NCBI GenBank assembly: GCA_024222395.1
Contig: JAAEPE010000759.1
Location: 1 to 46,001, forward strand
Source of the DNA: Myxococcales bacterium
GTDB taxonomy: Bacteria > Myxococcota_A > Polyangia > Haliangiales > Haliangiaceae
Length of the DNA stretch: 46,001 nt
Direction of reading: 5' to 3'
How positions within the stretch are numbered: the stretch's first letter is position 1; the number at the start of each line of letters is the position of its first letter. A model generated the notes under the pieces. The model worked only from the letters and a program-made list of their open reading frames with translations, had not been told where the DNA came from and ran no database searches. Below, one piece after another: positions 35,433-43,940 of this stretch. A program made the position numbers and the translations under genes.

Positions 35433-35496
35433 TGTTTCGCACCTTCGGCGCTGCCGTCTGGTCTCTGGCGTTCCACACCGGTTCCTAGGTTGATTG

Positions 35497-35518
35497 AGCA
35501 GCCCGCTAACGGGCTGCT
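35497..35518. terminator. 9-bp-arm hairpin between convergent genes
   Basis: AGCAGCCCG (35497-35505), loop CTAA, then CGGGCTGCT (35510-35518). It covers the stop of the glycosyltransferase and lies 64 bases after the pseudo-receiver stop. The stem is strong, but no T-tract follows on either strand. A bidirectional terminator is the best reading. Confidence 0.5.
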
Positions 35519-36180
35519 GCATGGCGCAAGATGCGCATGAGCTTGCGACCGGTACCACGCCTCCGCTGACAGCCCTCGCCGGTTTCGTGCGCCCGTGCGA
35601 TGGGGACTTCGGAAATGTGCAGGCCAAGTCGCACAGCCTTCACCAGCATCTCTACATCCCAGCCATCGCCCTCCGCGCTCATACCGAGAGCAACCAGGGC
35701 TGGATACTTCACTGCGCGGAATCCGGAGAGTTCGCTGAAATTGTGGCCATAGAGCACGCCAATAAGGCCCAGCATTGCCCGTTCTCGGAGGCCGCTATCA
35801 CTGTGCTTCTCCACGTCGGTGGAGAGCACGAGCTCTGCTGTTTCAGTGCGGAGCGGTGCCAAGAGCAGTGGCAACCCGGCCGGATCCTCTGGGCCGAGCG
35901 GATCGATGAATACGACCACGCCCGGGCGATTGGGAAGCGCATGTAGATGACGAATGGCTCGGCGACAGGCATTGCCATAGCCGCCACGATGTGCGCGGAG
36001 AACGATTGCGCCTAGATCGCGGGCGACCTGGCCACTATTGTCTGTCGATCCGTTGTCAACCACGACGACTGAGCGAATGCCACGCCTGGGTACTCGTTCC
36101 AGGGTCATTTTCAGCGCTCTGGCGCAGTCGCGCGCTACGATCACCACATCGACTAGTACTTCTGTCTCGGCTCCTGCCAC
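35506..36180 (-). CDS. family-2 glycosyltransferase with altered DxD region
   Basis: Protein of 224 residues with a GT-A fold: VDVVIVARDCARALKMTLE, SVVVVDNGSTDNSGQVARD and RAHRGGYGNACRRAIRH. The metal-binding DxD, usually DADG(Q/S)DDP, reads VFIDPLGPEDPAGLP, so the second Asp is lost. The enzyme may be inactive or metal-independent. Late motifs SGFRAVKYPALVALGM and WDVEMLVKAVRLGL match dolichol-phosphate-mannose-synthase-like GT2 proteins. It is divergent from purM by 72 bases. No transmembrane segment is seen. Confidence 0.8.
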   Translation of the reverse strand: MAGAETEVLVDVVIVARDCARALKMTLERVPRRGIRSVVVVDNGSTDNSGQVARDLGAIVLRAHRGGYGNACRRAIRHLHALPNRPGVVVFIDPLGPEDPAGLPLLLAPLRTETAELVLSTDVEKHSDSGLRERAMLGLIGVLYGHNFSELSGFRAVKYPALVALGMSAEGDGWDVEMLVKAVRLGLHISEVPIARAHETGEGCQRRRGTGRKLMRILRHAAAR

Positions 36181-36252
36181 GCAGGGCGACTATAGCACGC
36201 AGAAGGCTGAGCCCTCTTGACCAGGACCTGGCAGGGAGGCACCCTCACCTCG

Positions 36253-37284
36253 ATGGCACTCACGTACAAAGACGCCGGAGTCGATATCAGCGCAGGCGAT
36301 GCCCTCGTCGAGCGAATAAAGCCCGCAGTGAAGGCGACCCACAGGCCCGAAGTGCTCGCAAATATCGGTGGCTTTGCCGGAATGTGCGGCTTGCCTGCGG
36401 GATACAACGAGCCAGTACTGGTGAGCGGCACCGATGGCGTCGGCACCAAGCTCAAGACCGCCCTGGCGACTGGACGTCACGAAGGCATCGGCGTCGACCT
36501 GGTCGCCATGTGCGTGAACGACGTTATCGTAACCGGCGCCGAGCCACTCTTCTTTCTCGACTACTTTGCGACCGCAAGACTCGATCTTGATGTAGCCTCC
36601 AACGTGATCGAGGGCATCGCAAAGGGCTGCAGCGAGAGTGGATGCGCGCTAATCGGTGGGGAGACCGCCGAAATGCCTGGGCTCTACCAACCAGGTGAGT
36701 ACGATCTTGCTGGATTCTGTGTCGGCGTAGTCGAGCGCTCCGACATCCGCACTGGTGAGACTCTCTCAGCGGGAGATGTGCTAGTCGGAATCGAGAGCTC
36801 TGGCTTGCATTCCAATGGGCACTCCCTTGCGCGCAAGGTACTATTAGAAGAACTCGCACTCGAATACGAGGCGACCCCCGACCTCTTGAATGGGGCTAGC
36901 GTCGCCGACGTACTGCTCAAACCAACGCTGCTCTACGTATCTGCTCTTCGCGGGTTGTCGAAGGCGAGCATTCCCTGGAAGTCCGCAGCCCACATCACAG
37001 GGGGCGGGCTCATCGAGAATCCGCCTCGCATGCTGCAGAAGAACCCCGCGCTGAATATCAGTCTAGACACCAAGGCCTGGACGGTTCCGCCGGTCTTCTC
37101 GTTGATCGCTACAGCTGGCATCGAGACATTCGAGATGCGCCGCACCTTCAATATGGGTTTGGGGATGTTGCTCGTTCTCTCCCCCGAAGACGCAGACGCA
37201 GCGCTCGGCGAGCTCGCGCGGCTTGGTTATCGGGCCTCGGTCGTCGGCGAACTCGCACCCGGCTCGGGCGAGGTTAGGTTCTAG
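36253..37284 (+). CDS. purM: phosphoribosylformylglycinamidine cyclo-ligase
   Basis: AIR synthetase of purine synthesis; 343 residues. ATG 36253 (MALTYKDAGVDISAGD) is the family's N-terminus; GGGAGG is 13 bases upstream. Motifs: LVSGTDGVGTKLKTA, NDVIVTGAEPLFFLDYFA, LIGGETAEMPGLY, GIESSGLHSNGHSLAR, HITGGGLIENPPRML and RTFNMGLGM. It is followed five bases later by purN, an operon shared with many bacteria. Confidence 0.97.
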   Translation: MALTYKDAGVDISAGDALVERIKPAVKATHRPEVLANIGGFAGMCGLPAGYNEPVLVSGTDGVGTKLKTALATGRHEGIGVDLVAMCVNDVIVTGAEPLFFLDYFATARLDLDVASNVIEGIAKGCSESGCALIGGETAEMPGLYQPGEYDLAGFCVGVVERSDIRTGETLSAGDVLVGIESSGLHSNGHSLARKVLLEELALEYEATPDLLNGASVADVLLKPTLLYVSALRGLSKASIPWKSAAHITGGGLIENPPRMLQKNPALNISLDTKAWTVPPVFSLIATAGIETFEMRRTFNMGLGMLLVLSPEDADAALGELARLGYRASVVGELAPGSGEVRF

Positions 37285-37289
37285 CCGCT

Positions 37290-37895
37290 GTGCGAATCGC
37301 CGTCCTCGTTTCCGGCTCTGGTACCAACCTCCAAGCCCTCATCGACGCTTCTAGTCGCGGTGAGCTTGGCCCAGCGCAGCTTTGCCTCGTCGTCTCGAAT
37401 CGGCCAGGTGTGCGCGCCTTGGAGCGAGCCGCGGATGCCGGTCTTGCAAACCTTGTTATCAACCACCGAAATCACGACACGCGCAGGGCCTTTGAAGATG
37501 CGCTACTCGAGGCCCTCGAAGCCAACGGCATCGAGGCGGTCATTCTGGCCGGCTTCATGCGAATCCTCAGTCCCTTCTTCGTTGAGAAATTCGAGAATCG
37601 GATCCTCAATACCCACCCGGCACTCTGCCCTTCGTTCCCTGGAATCAACGCCCCGCAACAGGCCATCACTGCCGGGGTCAAGGTGAGCGGGTGTACCGTG
37701 CACTTCGTCGATACAGGAGTTGACACTGGCCCAATCATCTTCCAAGAAGCCGTCGAGGTATCCCCCATCGATACCGCCGAGACGCTGCACGCTCGTATCC
37801 AGAACCTGGAGCATCGCCTCTTGCCGCGGGCGACGAAGTTGCTCGCGGCAGGCTCACTCAGGGTGCAAGAAGGCATAGTCTCTCAGCATCCCTAA
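37290..37895 (+). CDS. purN: phosphoribosylglycinamide formyltransferase
   Basis: Transfers a formyl group to GAR; 201 residues. GTG start at 37290. Motifs: VLVSGSGTNLQALI, the catalytic N107 and H109 in ILNTHPALCPSFPG, and HFVDTGVDTGPIIFQ with the catalytic Asp. It lies five bases after purM and six before the oxidoreductase gene, so all three are likely one transcript. Confidence 0.96.
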   Translation: MRIAVLVSGSGTNLQALIDASSRGELGPAQLCLVVSNRPGVRALERAADAGLANLVINHRNHDTRRAFEDALLEALEANGIEAVILAGFMRILSPFFVEKFENRILNTHPALCPSFPGINAPQQAITAGVKVSGCTVHFVDTGVDTGPIIFQEAVEVSPIDTAETLHARIQNLEHRLLPRATKLLAAGSLRVQEGIVSQHP

Positions 37896-37901
37896 GCTCC
37901 C

Positions 37902-39353
37902 ATGGCCTCCCTCAGCTACGATCTTGTCGTCCTCGGAGACGACTTCGCCGGACTCCTAGCCGCGACCCTATGCGCCAGTCGCGGCATGCGAGTTCTTCTG
38001 GCCGAGACGAGCAAAGCTACCCCCAGCTATCGTCTTGGCGACGAGACAGTTCCATCGGCCCCGCTTGTCCTTAGCGGCCTCTCGCGGACAGGCGTTGAGC
38101 GGGTGACAACGGAGCTCAACTTCGACCACCTTCTGCGTCGAAGGCTCGGAGTACGTACCCCACCCTTTCAGTTTCTCGGACCCAGGTTGCGCCTCGAAGT
38201 CCACGGGGAGGCGGAGAATTTTGCCCGCACGCTGCGACGGGAGACGGGGGGAGACCCGTCGTGGCTACTCGGATCCGAGATGAGCCAGGCTGCAGTCGAG
38301 TCTGCACTGGAGAGCACGTTCTCTATGCCAGGCACCAGTTTCTGGGAGCGGCGGGAACTCGCCAAGCGGCTACCACAGGCCGACGAAGCTGCGAAGTCCT
38401 GGATTGGCTCGGACAGCTCGGCACCAGAAGAACTCTCAGCGCAGCTCGCACACCTAGCGGTGAGTGGCGGGAGCGGGGAGGATTGCTTGGCCCGAGCTCG
38501 CAACCTCGCGTCGGTCCTGCAAGGCCTGCCATCCTTCTCAGGCGAATCGACTGCGTGGCGCTCGATCTTCCTTGAGAAGTTTCAGTCGCACAGCGGCGAA
38601 CGGCGCATGGTCGTGCCGAGGGGAATTGGTACGAGTTGGGGCAAAGTCACGGGTCTCGAGACCGTCGACGATCAAGTGCGGTGCGACCACCTAATCGCTG
38701 CCATGCCCGTTCAGCGGCTCATCCCAGTCCTCGGAGTGAAGGCTGGAAAACGTCTGGCGAGCCTCGGCCCGCTCCCTCAGGCCATCGCCTATCGCTACAC
38801 GCTCAACCTAGTCGTGCACACGAGCGGCCTTCCCGAGGGGCTATCTGACCTATCTGCGAGCCTCCTCGACCCCGGCGCCCCACCGACATCTGGTAACTTC
38901 GCCCTAATCAGCACTCGCCCTGCCCACAGCCAGGGGCGTGCCATCATCTGCGCTGAGGGGCTCGCCCCTCTCGATGAAGACGGAGAACCAAACCTGAGCG
39001 GGATGCGAGAGTGCCTTCTCGCCCATCTCCAGGATCGCATGCCCTTCCTCGATGCGCATATCGAGGTTGTCGACAGCCCCCACGAAGAGGCGAGCCCGGG
39101 CACCGTACGAGACCTGGGCTCCGCCCTGGCCCCGGAACCTATTTGGGAAAGCCCGCCAGACCCACACCTCGGCCTCGGAGCACTGCCCTACGCCAGTGGG
39201 GTGAAGCAGCTGTGGATCGCTAGCTCGCAGACGCTTCCGAGCCTGGGGCTCGAAGGGCAATTCATCGCAGCAAGCAGCGTCGCCAAGCTCGTCAGCACAG
39301 GCAAGACAAAATCTTCAACAAAGCCAAGCGTGCTTTCCGCACCCACCGGCTAG
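37902..39353 (+). CDS. FAD/NAD(P)-binding oxidoreductase-like protein
   Basis: Protein of 483 residues. The N-terminus YDLVVLGDDFAGLLAATLCA followed by VLLAE is a Rossmann dinucleotide-binding fold, but the usual GxGxxG reads GDDFAG. Further regions (QVRCDHLIAAMPVQRLIPVL; YASGVKQLWIASSQTLPSLG) resemble phytoene desaturase/amine oxidase-type flavoproteins. Substrate and cofactor binding are uncertain. It follows purN by six bases, probably operonic by position, not function. The C-terminal tail is Ser/Thr/Lys-rich. Confidence 0.75.
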   Translation: MASLSYDLVVLGDDFAGLLAATLCASRGMRVLLAETSKATPSYRLGDETVPSAPLVLSGLSRTGVERVTTELNFDHLLRRRLGVRTPPFQFLGPRLRLEVHGEAENFARTLRRETGGDPSWLLGSEMSQAAVESALESTFSMPGTSFWERRELAKRLPQADEAAKSWIGSDSSAPEELSAQLAHLAVSGGSGEDCLARARNLASVLQGLPSFSGESTAWRSIFLEKFQSHSGERRMVVPRGIGTSWGKVTGLETVDDQVRCDHLIAAMPVQRLIPVLGVKAGKRLASLGPLPQAIAYRYTLNLVVHTSGLPEGLSDLSASLLDPGAPPTSGNFALISTRPAHSQGRAIICAEGLAPLDEDGEPNLSGMRECLLAHLQDRMPFLDAHIEVVDSPHEEASPGTVRDLGSALAPEPIWESPPDPHLGLGALPYASGVKQLWIASSQTLPSLGLEGQFIAASSVAKLVSTGKTKSSTKPSVLSAPTG

Positions 39354-39372
39354 ACCATCTAGCGAAAAGAAT

Positions 39373-39488
39373 GATCGAGGTTGGTGAGTTCTGATTTTTC
39401 GAGTGCAAGGCGCGAATGAGGATTATGCCGGGGCAAATGACGAAATGAGCAACGCTGCAATCGGGAAAGTAGGACCATCAGACCGATC
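39373..39488. repeat. 116-nt long imperfect hairpin element
   Basis: Two 57-base halves, 39373-39429 and 39432-39488, are roughly reverse-complementary around a central GG. Terminal GATCG/CGATC arms, an internal GGT...ACC, TTT-C-GA-TGCA and terminal GCC/GGC pairs match. Many differences are T/C or G/A changes, which leave G-U pairs in the plus-strand RNA. It lies in the 174-base gap between the oxidoreductase gene and the convergent phosphoesterase gene. Options: a miniature mobile element, dispersed palindromic repeat, small RNA, or a large terminator. Confidence 0.6.
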
Positions 39489-39527
39489 ATTGTTTACGCT
39501 CGGCGGTCTAGTAGGCGTAGTTAAGAA

Positions 39528-41147
39528 CTACTCCGAGCACTCGCTCAATGGCGAGGCGATGACTGCTGGCCTATCCGCCCCCGTGCGCGAGTGACGCTCA
39601 ACTGGGCTTTCTATCGCGCCCGCTCTCCAGCTTGGTGTAAATGCGCGACTTGCTCCATCTCGCCACTGGCACAGCTGAGCCTCGGGGCCGCTAGCTCGGT
39701 GATGCACGACTAGATGTGTGAAGCAGCGCAGTAGCCCCGGCTTCCCTGTTGGAACCCAAGTGCCGGTATTGAAGTACCAGGAGCCACTGTCGAGCTGCCT
39801 AGCAACGGGCTCGTGGGTGTGCCCAAGAGTCACAAACTTCGCATCGACGATTCCGAGGATGCGTTCGGAGTTGAGTTCCATCGTGGCTGTCGCGTCGACC
39901 TCACGGCCACGGCTCGACCAGAGGCTGAGGCCACCGCCAACCACGCCGCCAGCAACGATACCCAAGAGTGCCAGAGCACCGCTGAAGAGTACTAGCGATA
40001 GCAGAGCCAGAAAGATGCCCAGCCCATAGAAGGCAATCTTGTCGAGCATGAGCACCGAAGCGAGTTTGCCGAATTGGTTTACGACGGGTTTGCGAGCGAG
40101 ATCGTCAAGCTTGTTCACATCCCCGAGAGGCATCGCCCACGTATCGGCCAGCGCTACCAACCGACCCTCGTGCGCTTGGCGGATCTTCTGCCCGGCGGGC
40201 CCGCGCTTGGACTCAGCCCGCCAAACCGTGAGTAACGTCTTTGCGAAGCTGTAGTAGCCAAAGGCGAGGCGCATGGAGCCCCTGAGACCGAGACCAAAGG
40301 CGAAGCGGAGGTAGCCCCCGAACGACCACATATCCATGTTCTGCGCCTCTGCCTCCGCCACATAACTCGTGACAAAGCGAACGCCTGCAGAATCGACATT
40401 GGTGACGATTTCGTCGCTCTCGGGGCGCCTTGGGTAGAGCTGATGACGGAGCGAGCAGCACTCATCGTATTGGTGCCCATGCTCAACCCAGAGCACGCCG
40501 GGCTCAAAGAAGAACCAAGGGTGGAACGAGACGCCCACAACAATTTCTTCGGGCGAAACCGCACCGGGCCGCCTCGATTCGGGCATCCCCTTCCAGGCCG
40601 TAGCAAGGCCTGCACAGAAGGCGTCCTGAGTGCCCTTCCAGTGAAACTCGGTATCGTGATTGCCAGAGAGAATCTCGACTCGATTGCCACGAGAGAGAAA
40701 TCGAGCCATCGCGCGAAAGACACCGAGGTGGCGCTTGGTGACCGCCTGCATCTTGGCGATCGCCACAGAGGGCGAGCGCTTGAGCCCAAACTCCTGCTCC
40801 TCGACCGAGGCATTGTGGCCGGCGAAGTCTGGGTGGTCGGGGAAGATGGCGATAGAGACGAAGTCGACCATGTCACCGTTGACGATGAGTCGCCAAGGAC
40901 GGCCATCTTCGCGCCTCCGAGCGTAGTAGCGGAGGAAGCTGATTAGTTGCCTCTCGACGATATCGATGTGCAGCGTATTGGCCTCGCCTGCACTCGGTGA
41001 GAGGTCCTCCCCTAGGTGCAAATCGCTGATAACAAGGGTGTTATAGGCACCCACTTCCCTGCCAGCACGAATTGGCGCACCGGCCGATTCAGAGTTCCCT
41101 TTGGGCTCAGAATCACTTGTTGGTGCAGAAGAAGGCTCGTTGAACAT
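39528..41147 (-). CDS. metallophosphoesterase with two membrane helices
   Basis: Protein of 539 residues. Phosphoesterase motifs: VISDLHLGED, VNGDMVDFV, LSGNHDTEFHW, VEHGHQYDECC and VTLGHTHEPVAR. Between the metal-ligand blocks lies a 150-residue insertion carrying two hydrophobic segments around residues 395-435 (FYGLGIFLALLSLVLFSG; ALLGIVAGGVVGGGLS). The last His motif lies after these helices, so topology must bring both halves to the same side. It is much longer than the LpxH-like enzyme at 32160; both share HGHQYD. Substrate unknown. ATG 41147 is the start; 201 bases separate it from the divergent Fe-S gene. Confidence 0.85.
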   Translation of the reverse strand: MFNEPSSAPTSDSEPKGNSESAGAPIRAGREVGAYNTLVISDLHLGEDLSPSAGEANTLHIDIVERQLISFLRYYARRREDGRPWRLIVNGDMVDFVSIAIFPDHPDFAGHNASVEEQEFGLKRSPSVAIAKMQAVTKRHLGVFRAMARFLSRGNRVEILSGNHDTEFHWKGTQDAFCAGLATAWKGMPESRRPGAVSPEEIVVGVSFHPWFFFEPGVLWVEHGHQYDECCSLRHQLYPRRPESDEIVTNVDSAGVRFVTSYVAEAEAQNMDMWSFGGYLRFAFGLGLRGSMRLAFGYYSFAKTLLTVWRAESKRGPAGQKIRQAHEGRLVALADTWAMPLGDVNKLDDLARKPVVNQFGKLASVLMLDKIAFYGLGIFLALLSLVLFSGALALLGIVAGGVVGGGLSLWSSRGREVDATATMELNSERILGIVDAKFVTLGHTHEPVARQLDSGSWYFNTGTWVPTGKPGLLRCFTHLVVHHRASGPEAQLCQWRDGASRAFTPSWRAGAIESPVERHSRTGADRPAVIASPLSECSE

Positions 41148-41348
41148 CGTAGTAGTTAGAATCTCAGCAAATCGTCCCTAGGTCCTTAATTATGCACACT
41201 ATTCCTAGCATGCGCAATGTGTTTCGCATCCAGCCGCATAACTCGTTACACAGCGAGATGTTACATGTGTGCGGCCTTACGCTGCGGAGCCGATCTCATG
41301 TTATCCCTTTTGAGGTATGGGTGTTTTTCCTGGGAATATCGCTGTGAT

Positions 41349-43490
41349 ATGACCGGGTCGCCCATGACACCCTACCTATTTGCCGTTATCTTGGCGTTAG
41401 CACTCGGCTTTTTCGCCCGCACGATGCAGGCCTTCGTGAGGGCCGCGGCTCGCGGGGGCAAAGATCCTCGCCCCCGCCTGGATCAAATCCCGATGCGAAT
41501 CGCCTCGGTCCTAATCTACTTCATCGGCCAGAAGAAGGTCGCTGAACACGGCCCAGGGCATATGAGTTCCCGGCACCACCTCATCATTTTCTGGGGTTTC
41601 CTCATCATCACACTAGGCACGACCGAGATGATCGTGACTGGCGTTATCCCATCGCTCAGTCTCAACTCGTTGCTCCCCGATCTGCTTCTCTACCCGGTCC
41701 GCGCCACGATCGACCTAATGAACCTCGTGGTCCTGACGATGGTCTGTTGGGCCGTCTTCCGCCGAATCGTGCTGCGACCGAGGCTCATCGAAATGAACAT
41801 GGACGCGGGGGTAATCCTCGGAGCCATAGCCTCCCTAATGCTCACCCACCTTCTCTTTCACGGAAGTGATGGAGCAATGTCCTTTGCCGCAACGGGCAAC
41901 TACCTCGATGCGGCTCCAGTCTCCAATATGGTCGCGAAGCTGCTAGGCAGCGCACCCGCGCAGCAGCTTGAACTCATCAAATCGGCCGCCTACTGGCTGC
42001 ACATGATCATTGTGCTCACCTTCCTCAACTACCTTCCCTACTCAAAGCACATTCACTTAATAGGTGCCCTCCCGAACATTTTCACTCGCAACTTGAGCGA
42101 GAAGAAGATGGACCTGCCGAAGCTTGACCTCGAAGACGAGAATCAGTGGGGCGTTGGCAAGGTCACTCAGTTCAGCTGGAAGTCTCTGCTGGATACCTAC
42201 GCATGTACCGAGTGCGCGCGCTGCTCGAACTATTGCCCGGCGTACAACACAGAGAAGAATCTCTCACCGATGCAGCTCATCCATGACATCCGCTACGAGA
42301 TGCAGGATCACGACGCCCTTCAGACTGAGAAGTCTTCGCTCGAAGCCGAACTTGCGAGCCTCGGCGGCAAAGACAAGTCAGCGGTGGAAGGCCAACTTAA
42401 GGCACTCGAGGAGAAGATTGAAGCAATGCCTCCCATGGTAGGTGGGCGCATCGCTACCGATACCCTGTGGTCTTGCACGACCTGTGGCGCCTGCCAAGAG
42501 GTCTGCCCGGTCTTCATCGAGCACCCTGCCAAGATCATCCAGATGCGACAGAACCTGGTACTCGAGCAGGAGAAGACGCCTGCGGACCTTGGGCGCACGT
42601 TTCGCAACATTGAGAGGCAGAGCAATCCATGGGGCATTGCCTCTGGAGATCGAATGAAGTGGGCCGAAGGGCTCGATGTGCCACTCATCGACGATGTCGA
42701 GACGCCCGAGTACATTCTCTGGGTTGGCTGTGCCGGCGCGTTCGATGCACGCATCATCAAGCAGACCAAGGCGATGGTCAGCCTTCTCAAACAAGCCAAA
42801 GTTAACTATGCGGTGCTCGGCCACAAAGAAGGATGCACTGGCGATCCGGCAAAACGGGCTGGCAACGAGATGCTGTTTCAGATGCAGGCCGAGACCAACA
42901 TCGAAACGCTGAAGGAGGTTGGTGCAACCAAGGTGGTCACCTCGTGCCCTCACTGCTTGCACACGCTTCGCCATGACTATCCACAGTTTGGCGGTGACTT
43001 CGAAATCGTGCATCACACGGAGCTCCTAGCTCATCTCATCGAGACTGGCGCCCTGGTGCCCGTGAATAACGCTGCGGGCAAAGTTGTCTATCACGATAGC
43101 TGCTACCTCGGCCGATGGAATGACGAGTACGACGCACCTCGCGCTATCGTCGAGGCTGTTACCCCCGAAGGCGGACTCGTGGAGGTCGCCCGCAACAAGC
43201 GCCACGGATTCTGTTGTGGCGCCGGCGGCGGTCGCATGTTCCTCGAGGAGGATGGCCCGCGAATTAACGAGAACCGCACTGACGAGCTCCTGGAGTCTGG
43301 CGCAAAGACACTCGCGGTCGCTTGTCCCTTCTGCAATCTAATGGTTACCGATGGCGTCAAGACTCGTGACATGGATGAAGAGGTTGACGTTCTCGACGTC
43401 GCCGAGTTGCTCGCGTCTGCGATACCCGATGTCCCGCTCACTGCCCTCAAGCGCAAGCCCAAGCCCAAGCCGCCAGTCGACGAGTCTTAA
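41349..43490 (+). CDS. membrane Fe-S oxidoreductase, EtfD / heterodisulfide reductase-like
   Basis: Inner-membrane electron-transfer protein of 713 residues. The N-terminal 250 residues carry about six hydrophobic segments with histidines (for example WLHMIIVLTFLNYLPYSKH), a likely b-heme domain. Two 4Fe-4S motifs follow: CTECARCSNYCP and CTTCGACQEVCP. The C-terminus has two CCG-type domains, with CGAGGGRMF and CPHC/CPFC motifs. Such proteins pass electrons from electron-transfer flavoprotein or similar to menaquinone. No etfAB is in the window. ATG 41349 is used; ATG 41298, with GGAG eight bases upstream, and 41364 are alternatives. It seems to be a single-gene transcript. Confidence 0.88.
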   Translation: MTGSPMTPYLFAVILALALGFFARTMQAFVRAAARGGKDPRPRLDQIPMRIASVLIYFIGQKKVAEHGPGHMSSRHHLIIFWGFLIITLGTTEMIVTGVIPSLSLNSLLPDLLLYPVRATIDLMNLVVLTMVCWAVFRRIVLRPRLIEMNMDAGVILGAIASLMLTHLLFHGSDGAMSFAATGNYLDAAPVSNMVAKLLGSAPAQQLELIKSAAYWLHMIIVLTFLNYLPYSKHIHLIGALPNIFTRNLSEKKMDLPKLDLEDENQWGVGKVTQFSWKSLLDTYACTECARCSNYCPAYNTEKNLSPMQLIHDIRYEMQDHDALQTEKSSLEAELASLGGKDKSAVEGQLKALEEKIEAMPPMVGGRIATDTLWSCTTCGACQEVCPVFIEHPAKIIQMRQNLVLEQEKTPADLGRTFRNIERQSNPWGIASGDRMKWAEGLDVPLIDDVETPEYILWVGCAGAFDARIIKQTKAMVSLLKQAKVNYAVLGHKEGCTGDPAKRAGNEMLFQMQAETNIETLKEVGATKVVTSCPHCLHTLRHDYPQFGGDFEIVHHTELLAHLIETGALVPVNNAAGKVVYHDSCYLGRWNDEYDAPRAIVEAVTPEGGLVEVARNKRHGFCCGAGGGRMFLEEDGPRINENRTDELLESGAKTLAVACPFCNLMVTDGVKTRDMDEEVDVLDVAELLASAIPDVPLTALKRKPKPKPPVDES

Positions 43491-43541
43491 GGGAGGTCGG
43501 AAACTGGGGCCGCACTTGCAGTCCTGGTAGAATCGTACGGT

Positions 43542-43872
43542 ATGCCAGCGAGAGTTCCTGTTGCTCTGGTCCTGTTGCAGGCCCCATTGGTTGGCGCCTG
43601 CGACTTCGAAGGCTCTGCACCCGGGGTGCGCGGCCACGAGCGGTGTTCCGCTCTGCCCTGGCGAGAAGATTGAAAGCCCAGAAGATGCGTGCTGGAAATT
43701 CATCCAGTGCGGATCGATTCCGGTGGCGAGTCCGGAAGAAGAGAGCTACTTCGACTATGCAAACTGCCTGGCCCACTTCGACAGCATTGGCGAGCATAGG
43801 TCCGACCTTTCCATGGCCTGCATCGAAGTCTCCACTTGTGACCAACGGTATCAGCGCGATTGTCTCGTCTAG
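43542..43872 (+). pseudogene. frameshifted cysteine-rich lipoprotein
   Basis: ATG 43542 gives a lipoprotein signal (MPARVPVALVLLQAPLVGAC) followed by DFEGSAPG; this frame stops at 43673. The next frame (+1) carries a Cys-rich segment: GVPLCPGEKIESPEDACWKF, ANCLAHFDSIGEH, MACIEVSTCDQRY and DCLV at 43872. Removing one G from the GGGG at 43623-43626 joins them into a continuous lipoprotein of about 110 residues with many cysteines. It is therefore either a one-base frameshift, a phase-variable gene, or an assembly error. The family is unknown. Confidence 0.65.
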
Positions 43873-43940
43873 CGTGAGCGCACGCAACTGCCATCGGGCA
43901 AACACCGGAGGCGCTGGCACTGGCGCTTGGGCACAAACCG

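Noticed and set aside
39403..39594. 63-codon plus-strand ORF in the hairpin element
   Set aside because: It overlaps the phosphoesterase 3' end and the hairpin explains the sequence better than coding.
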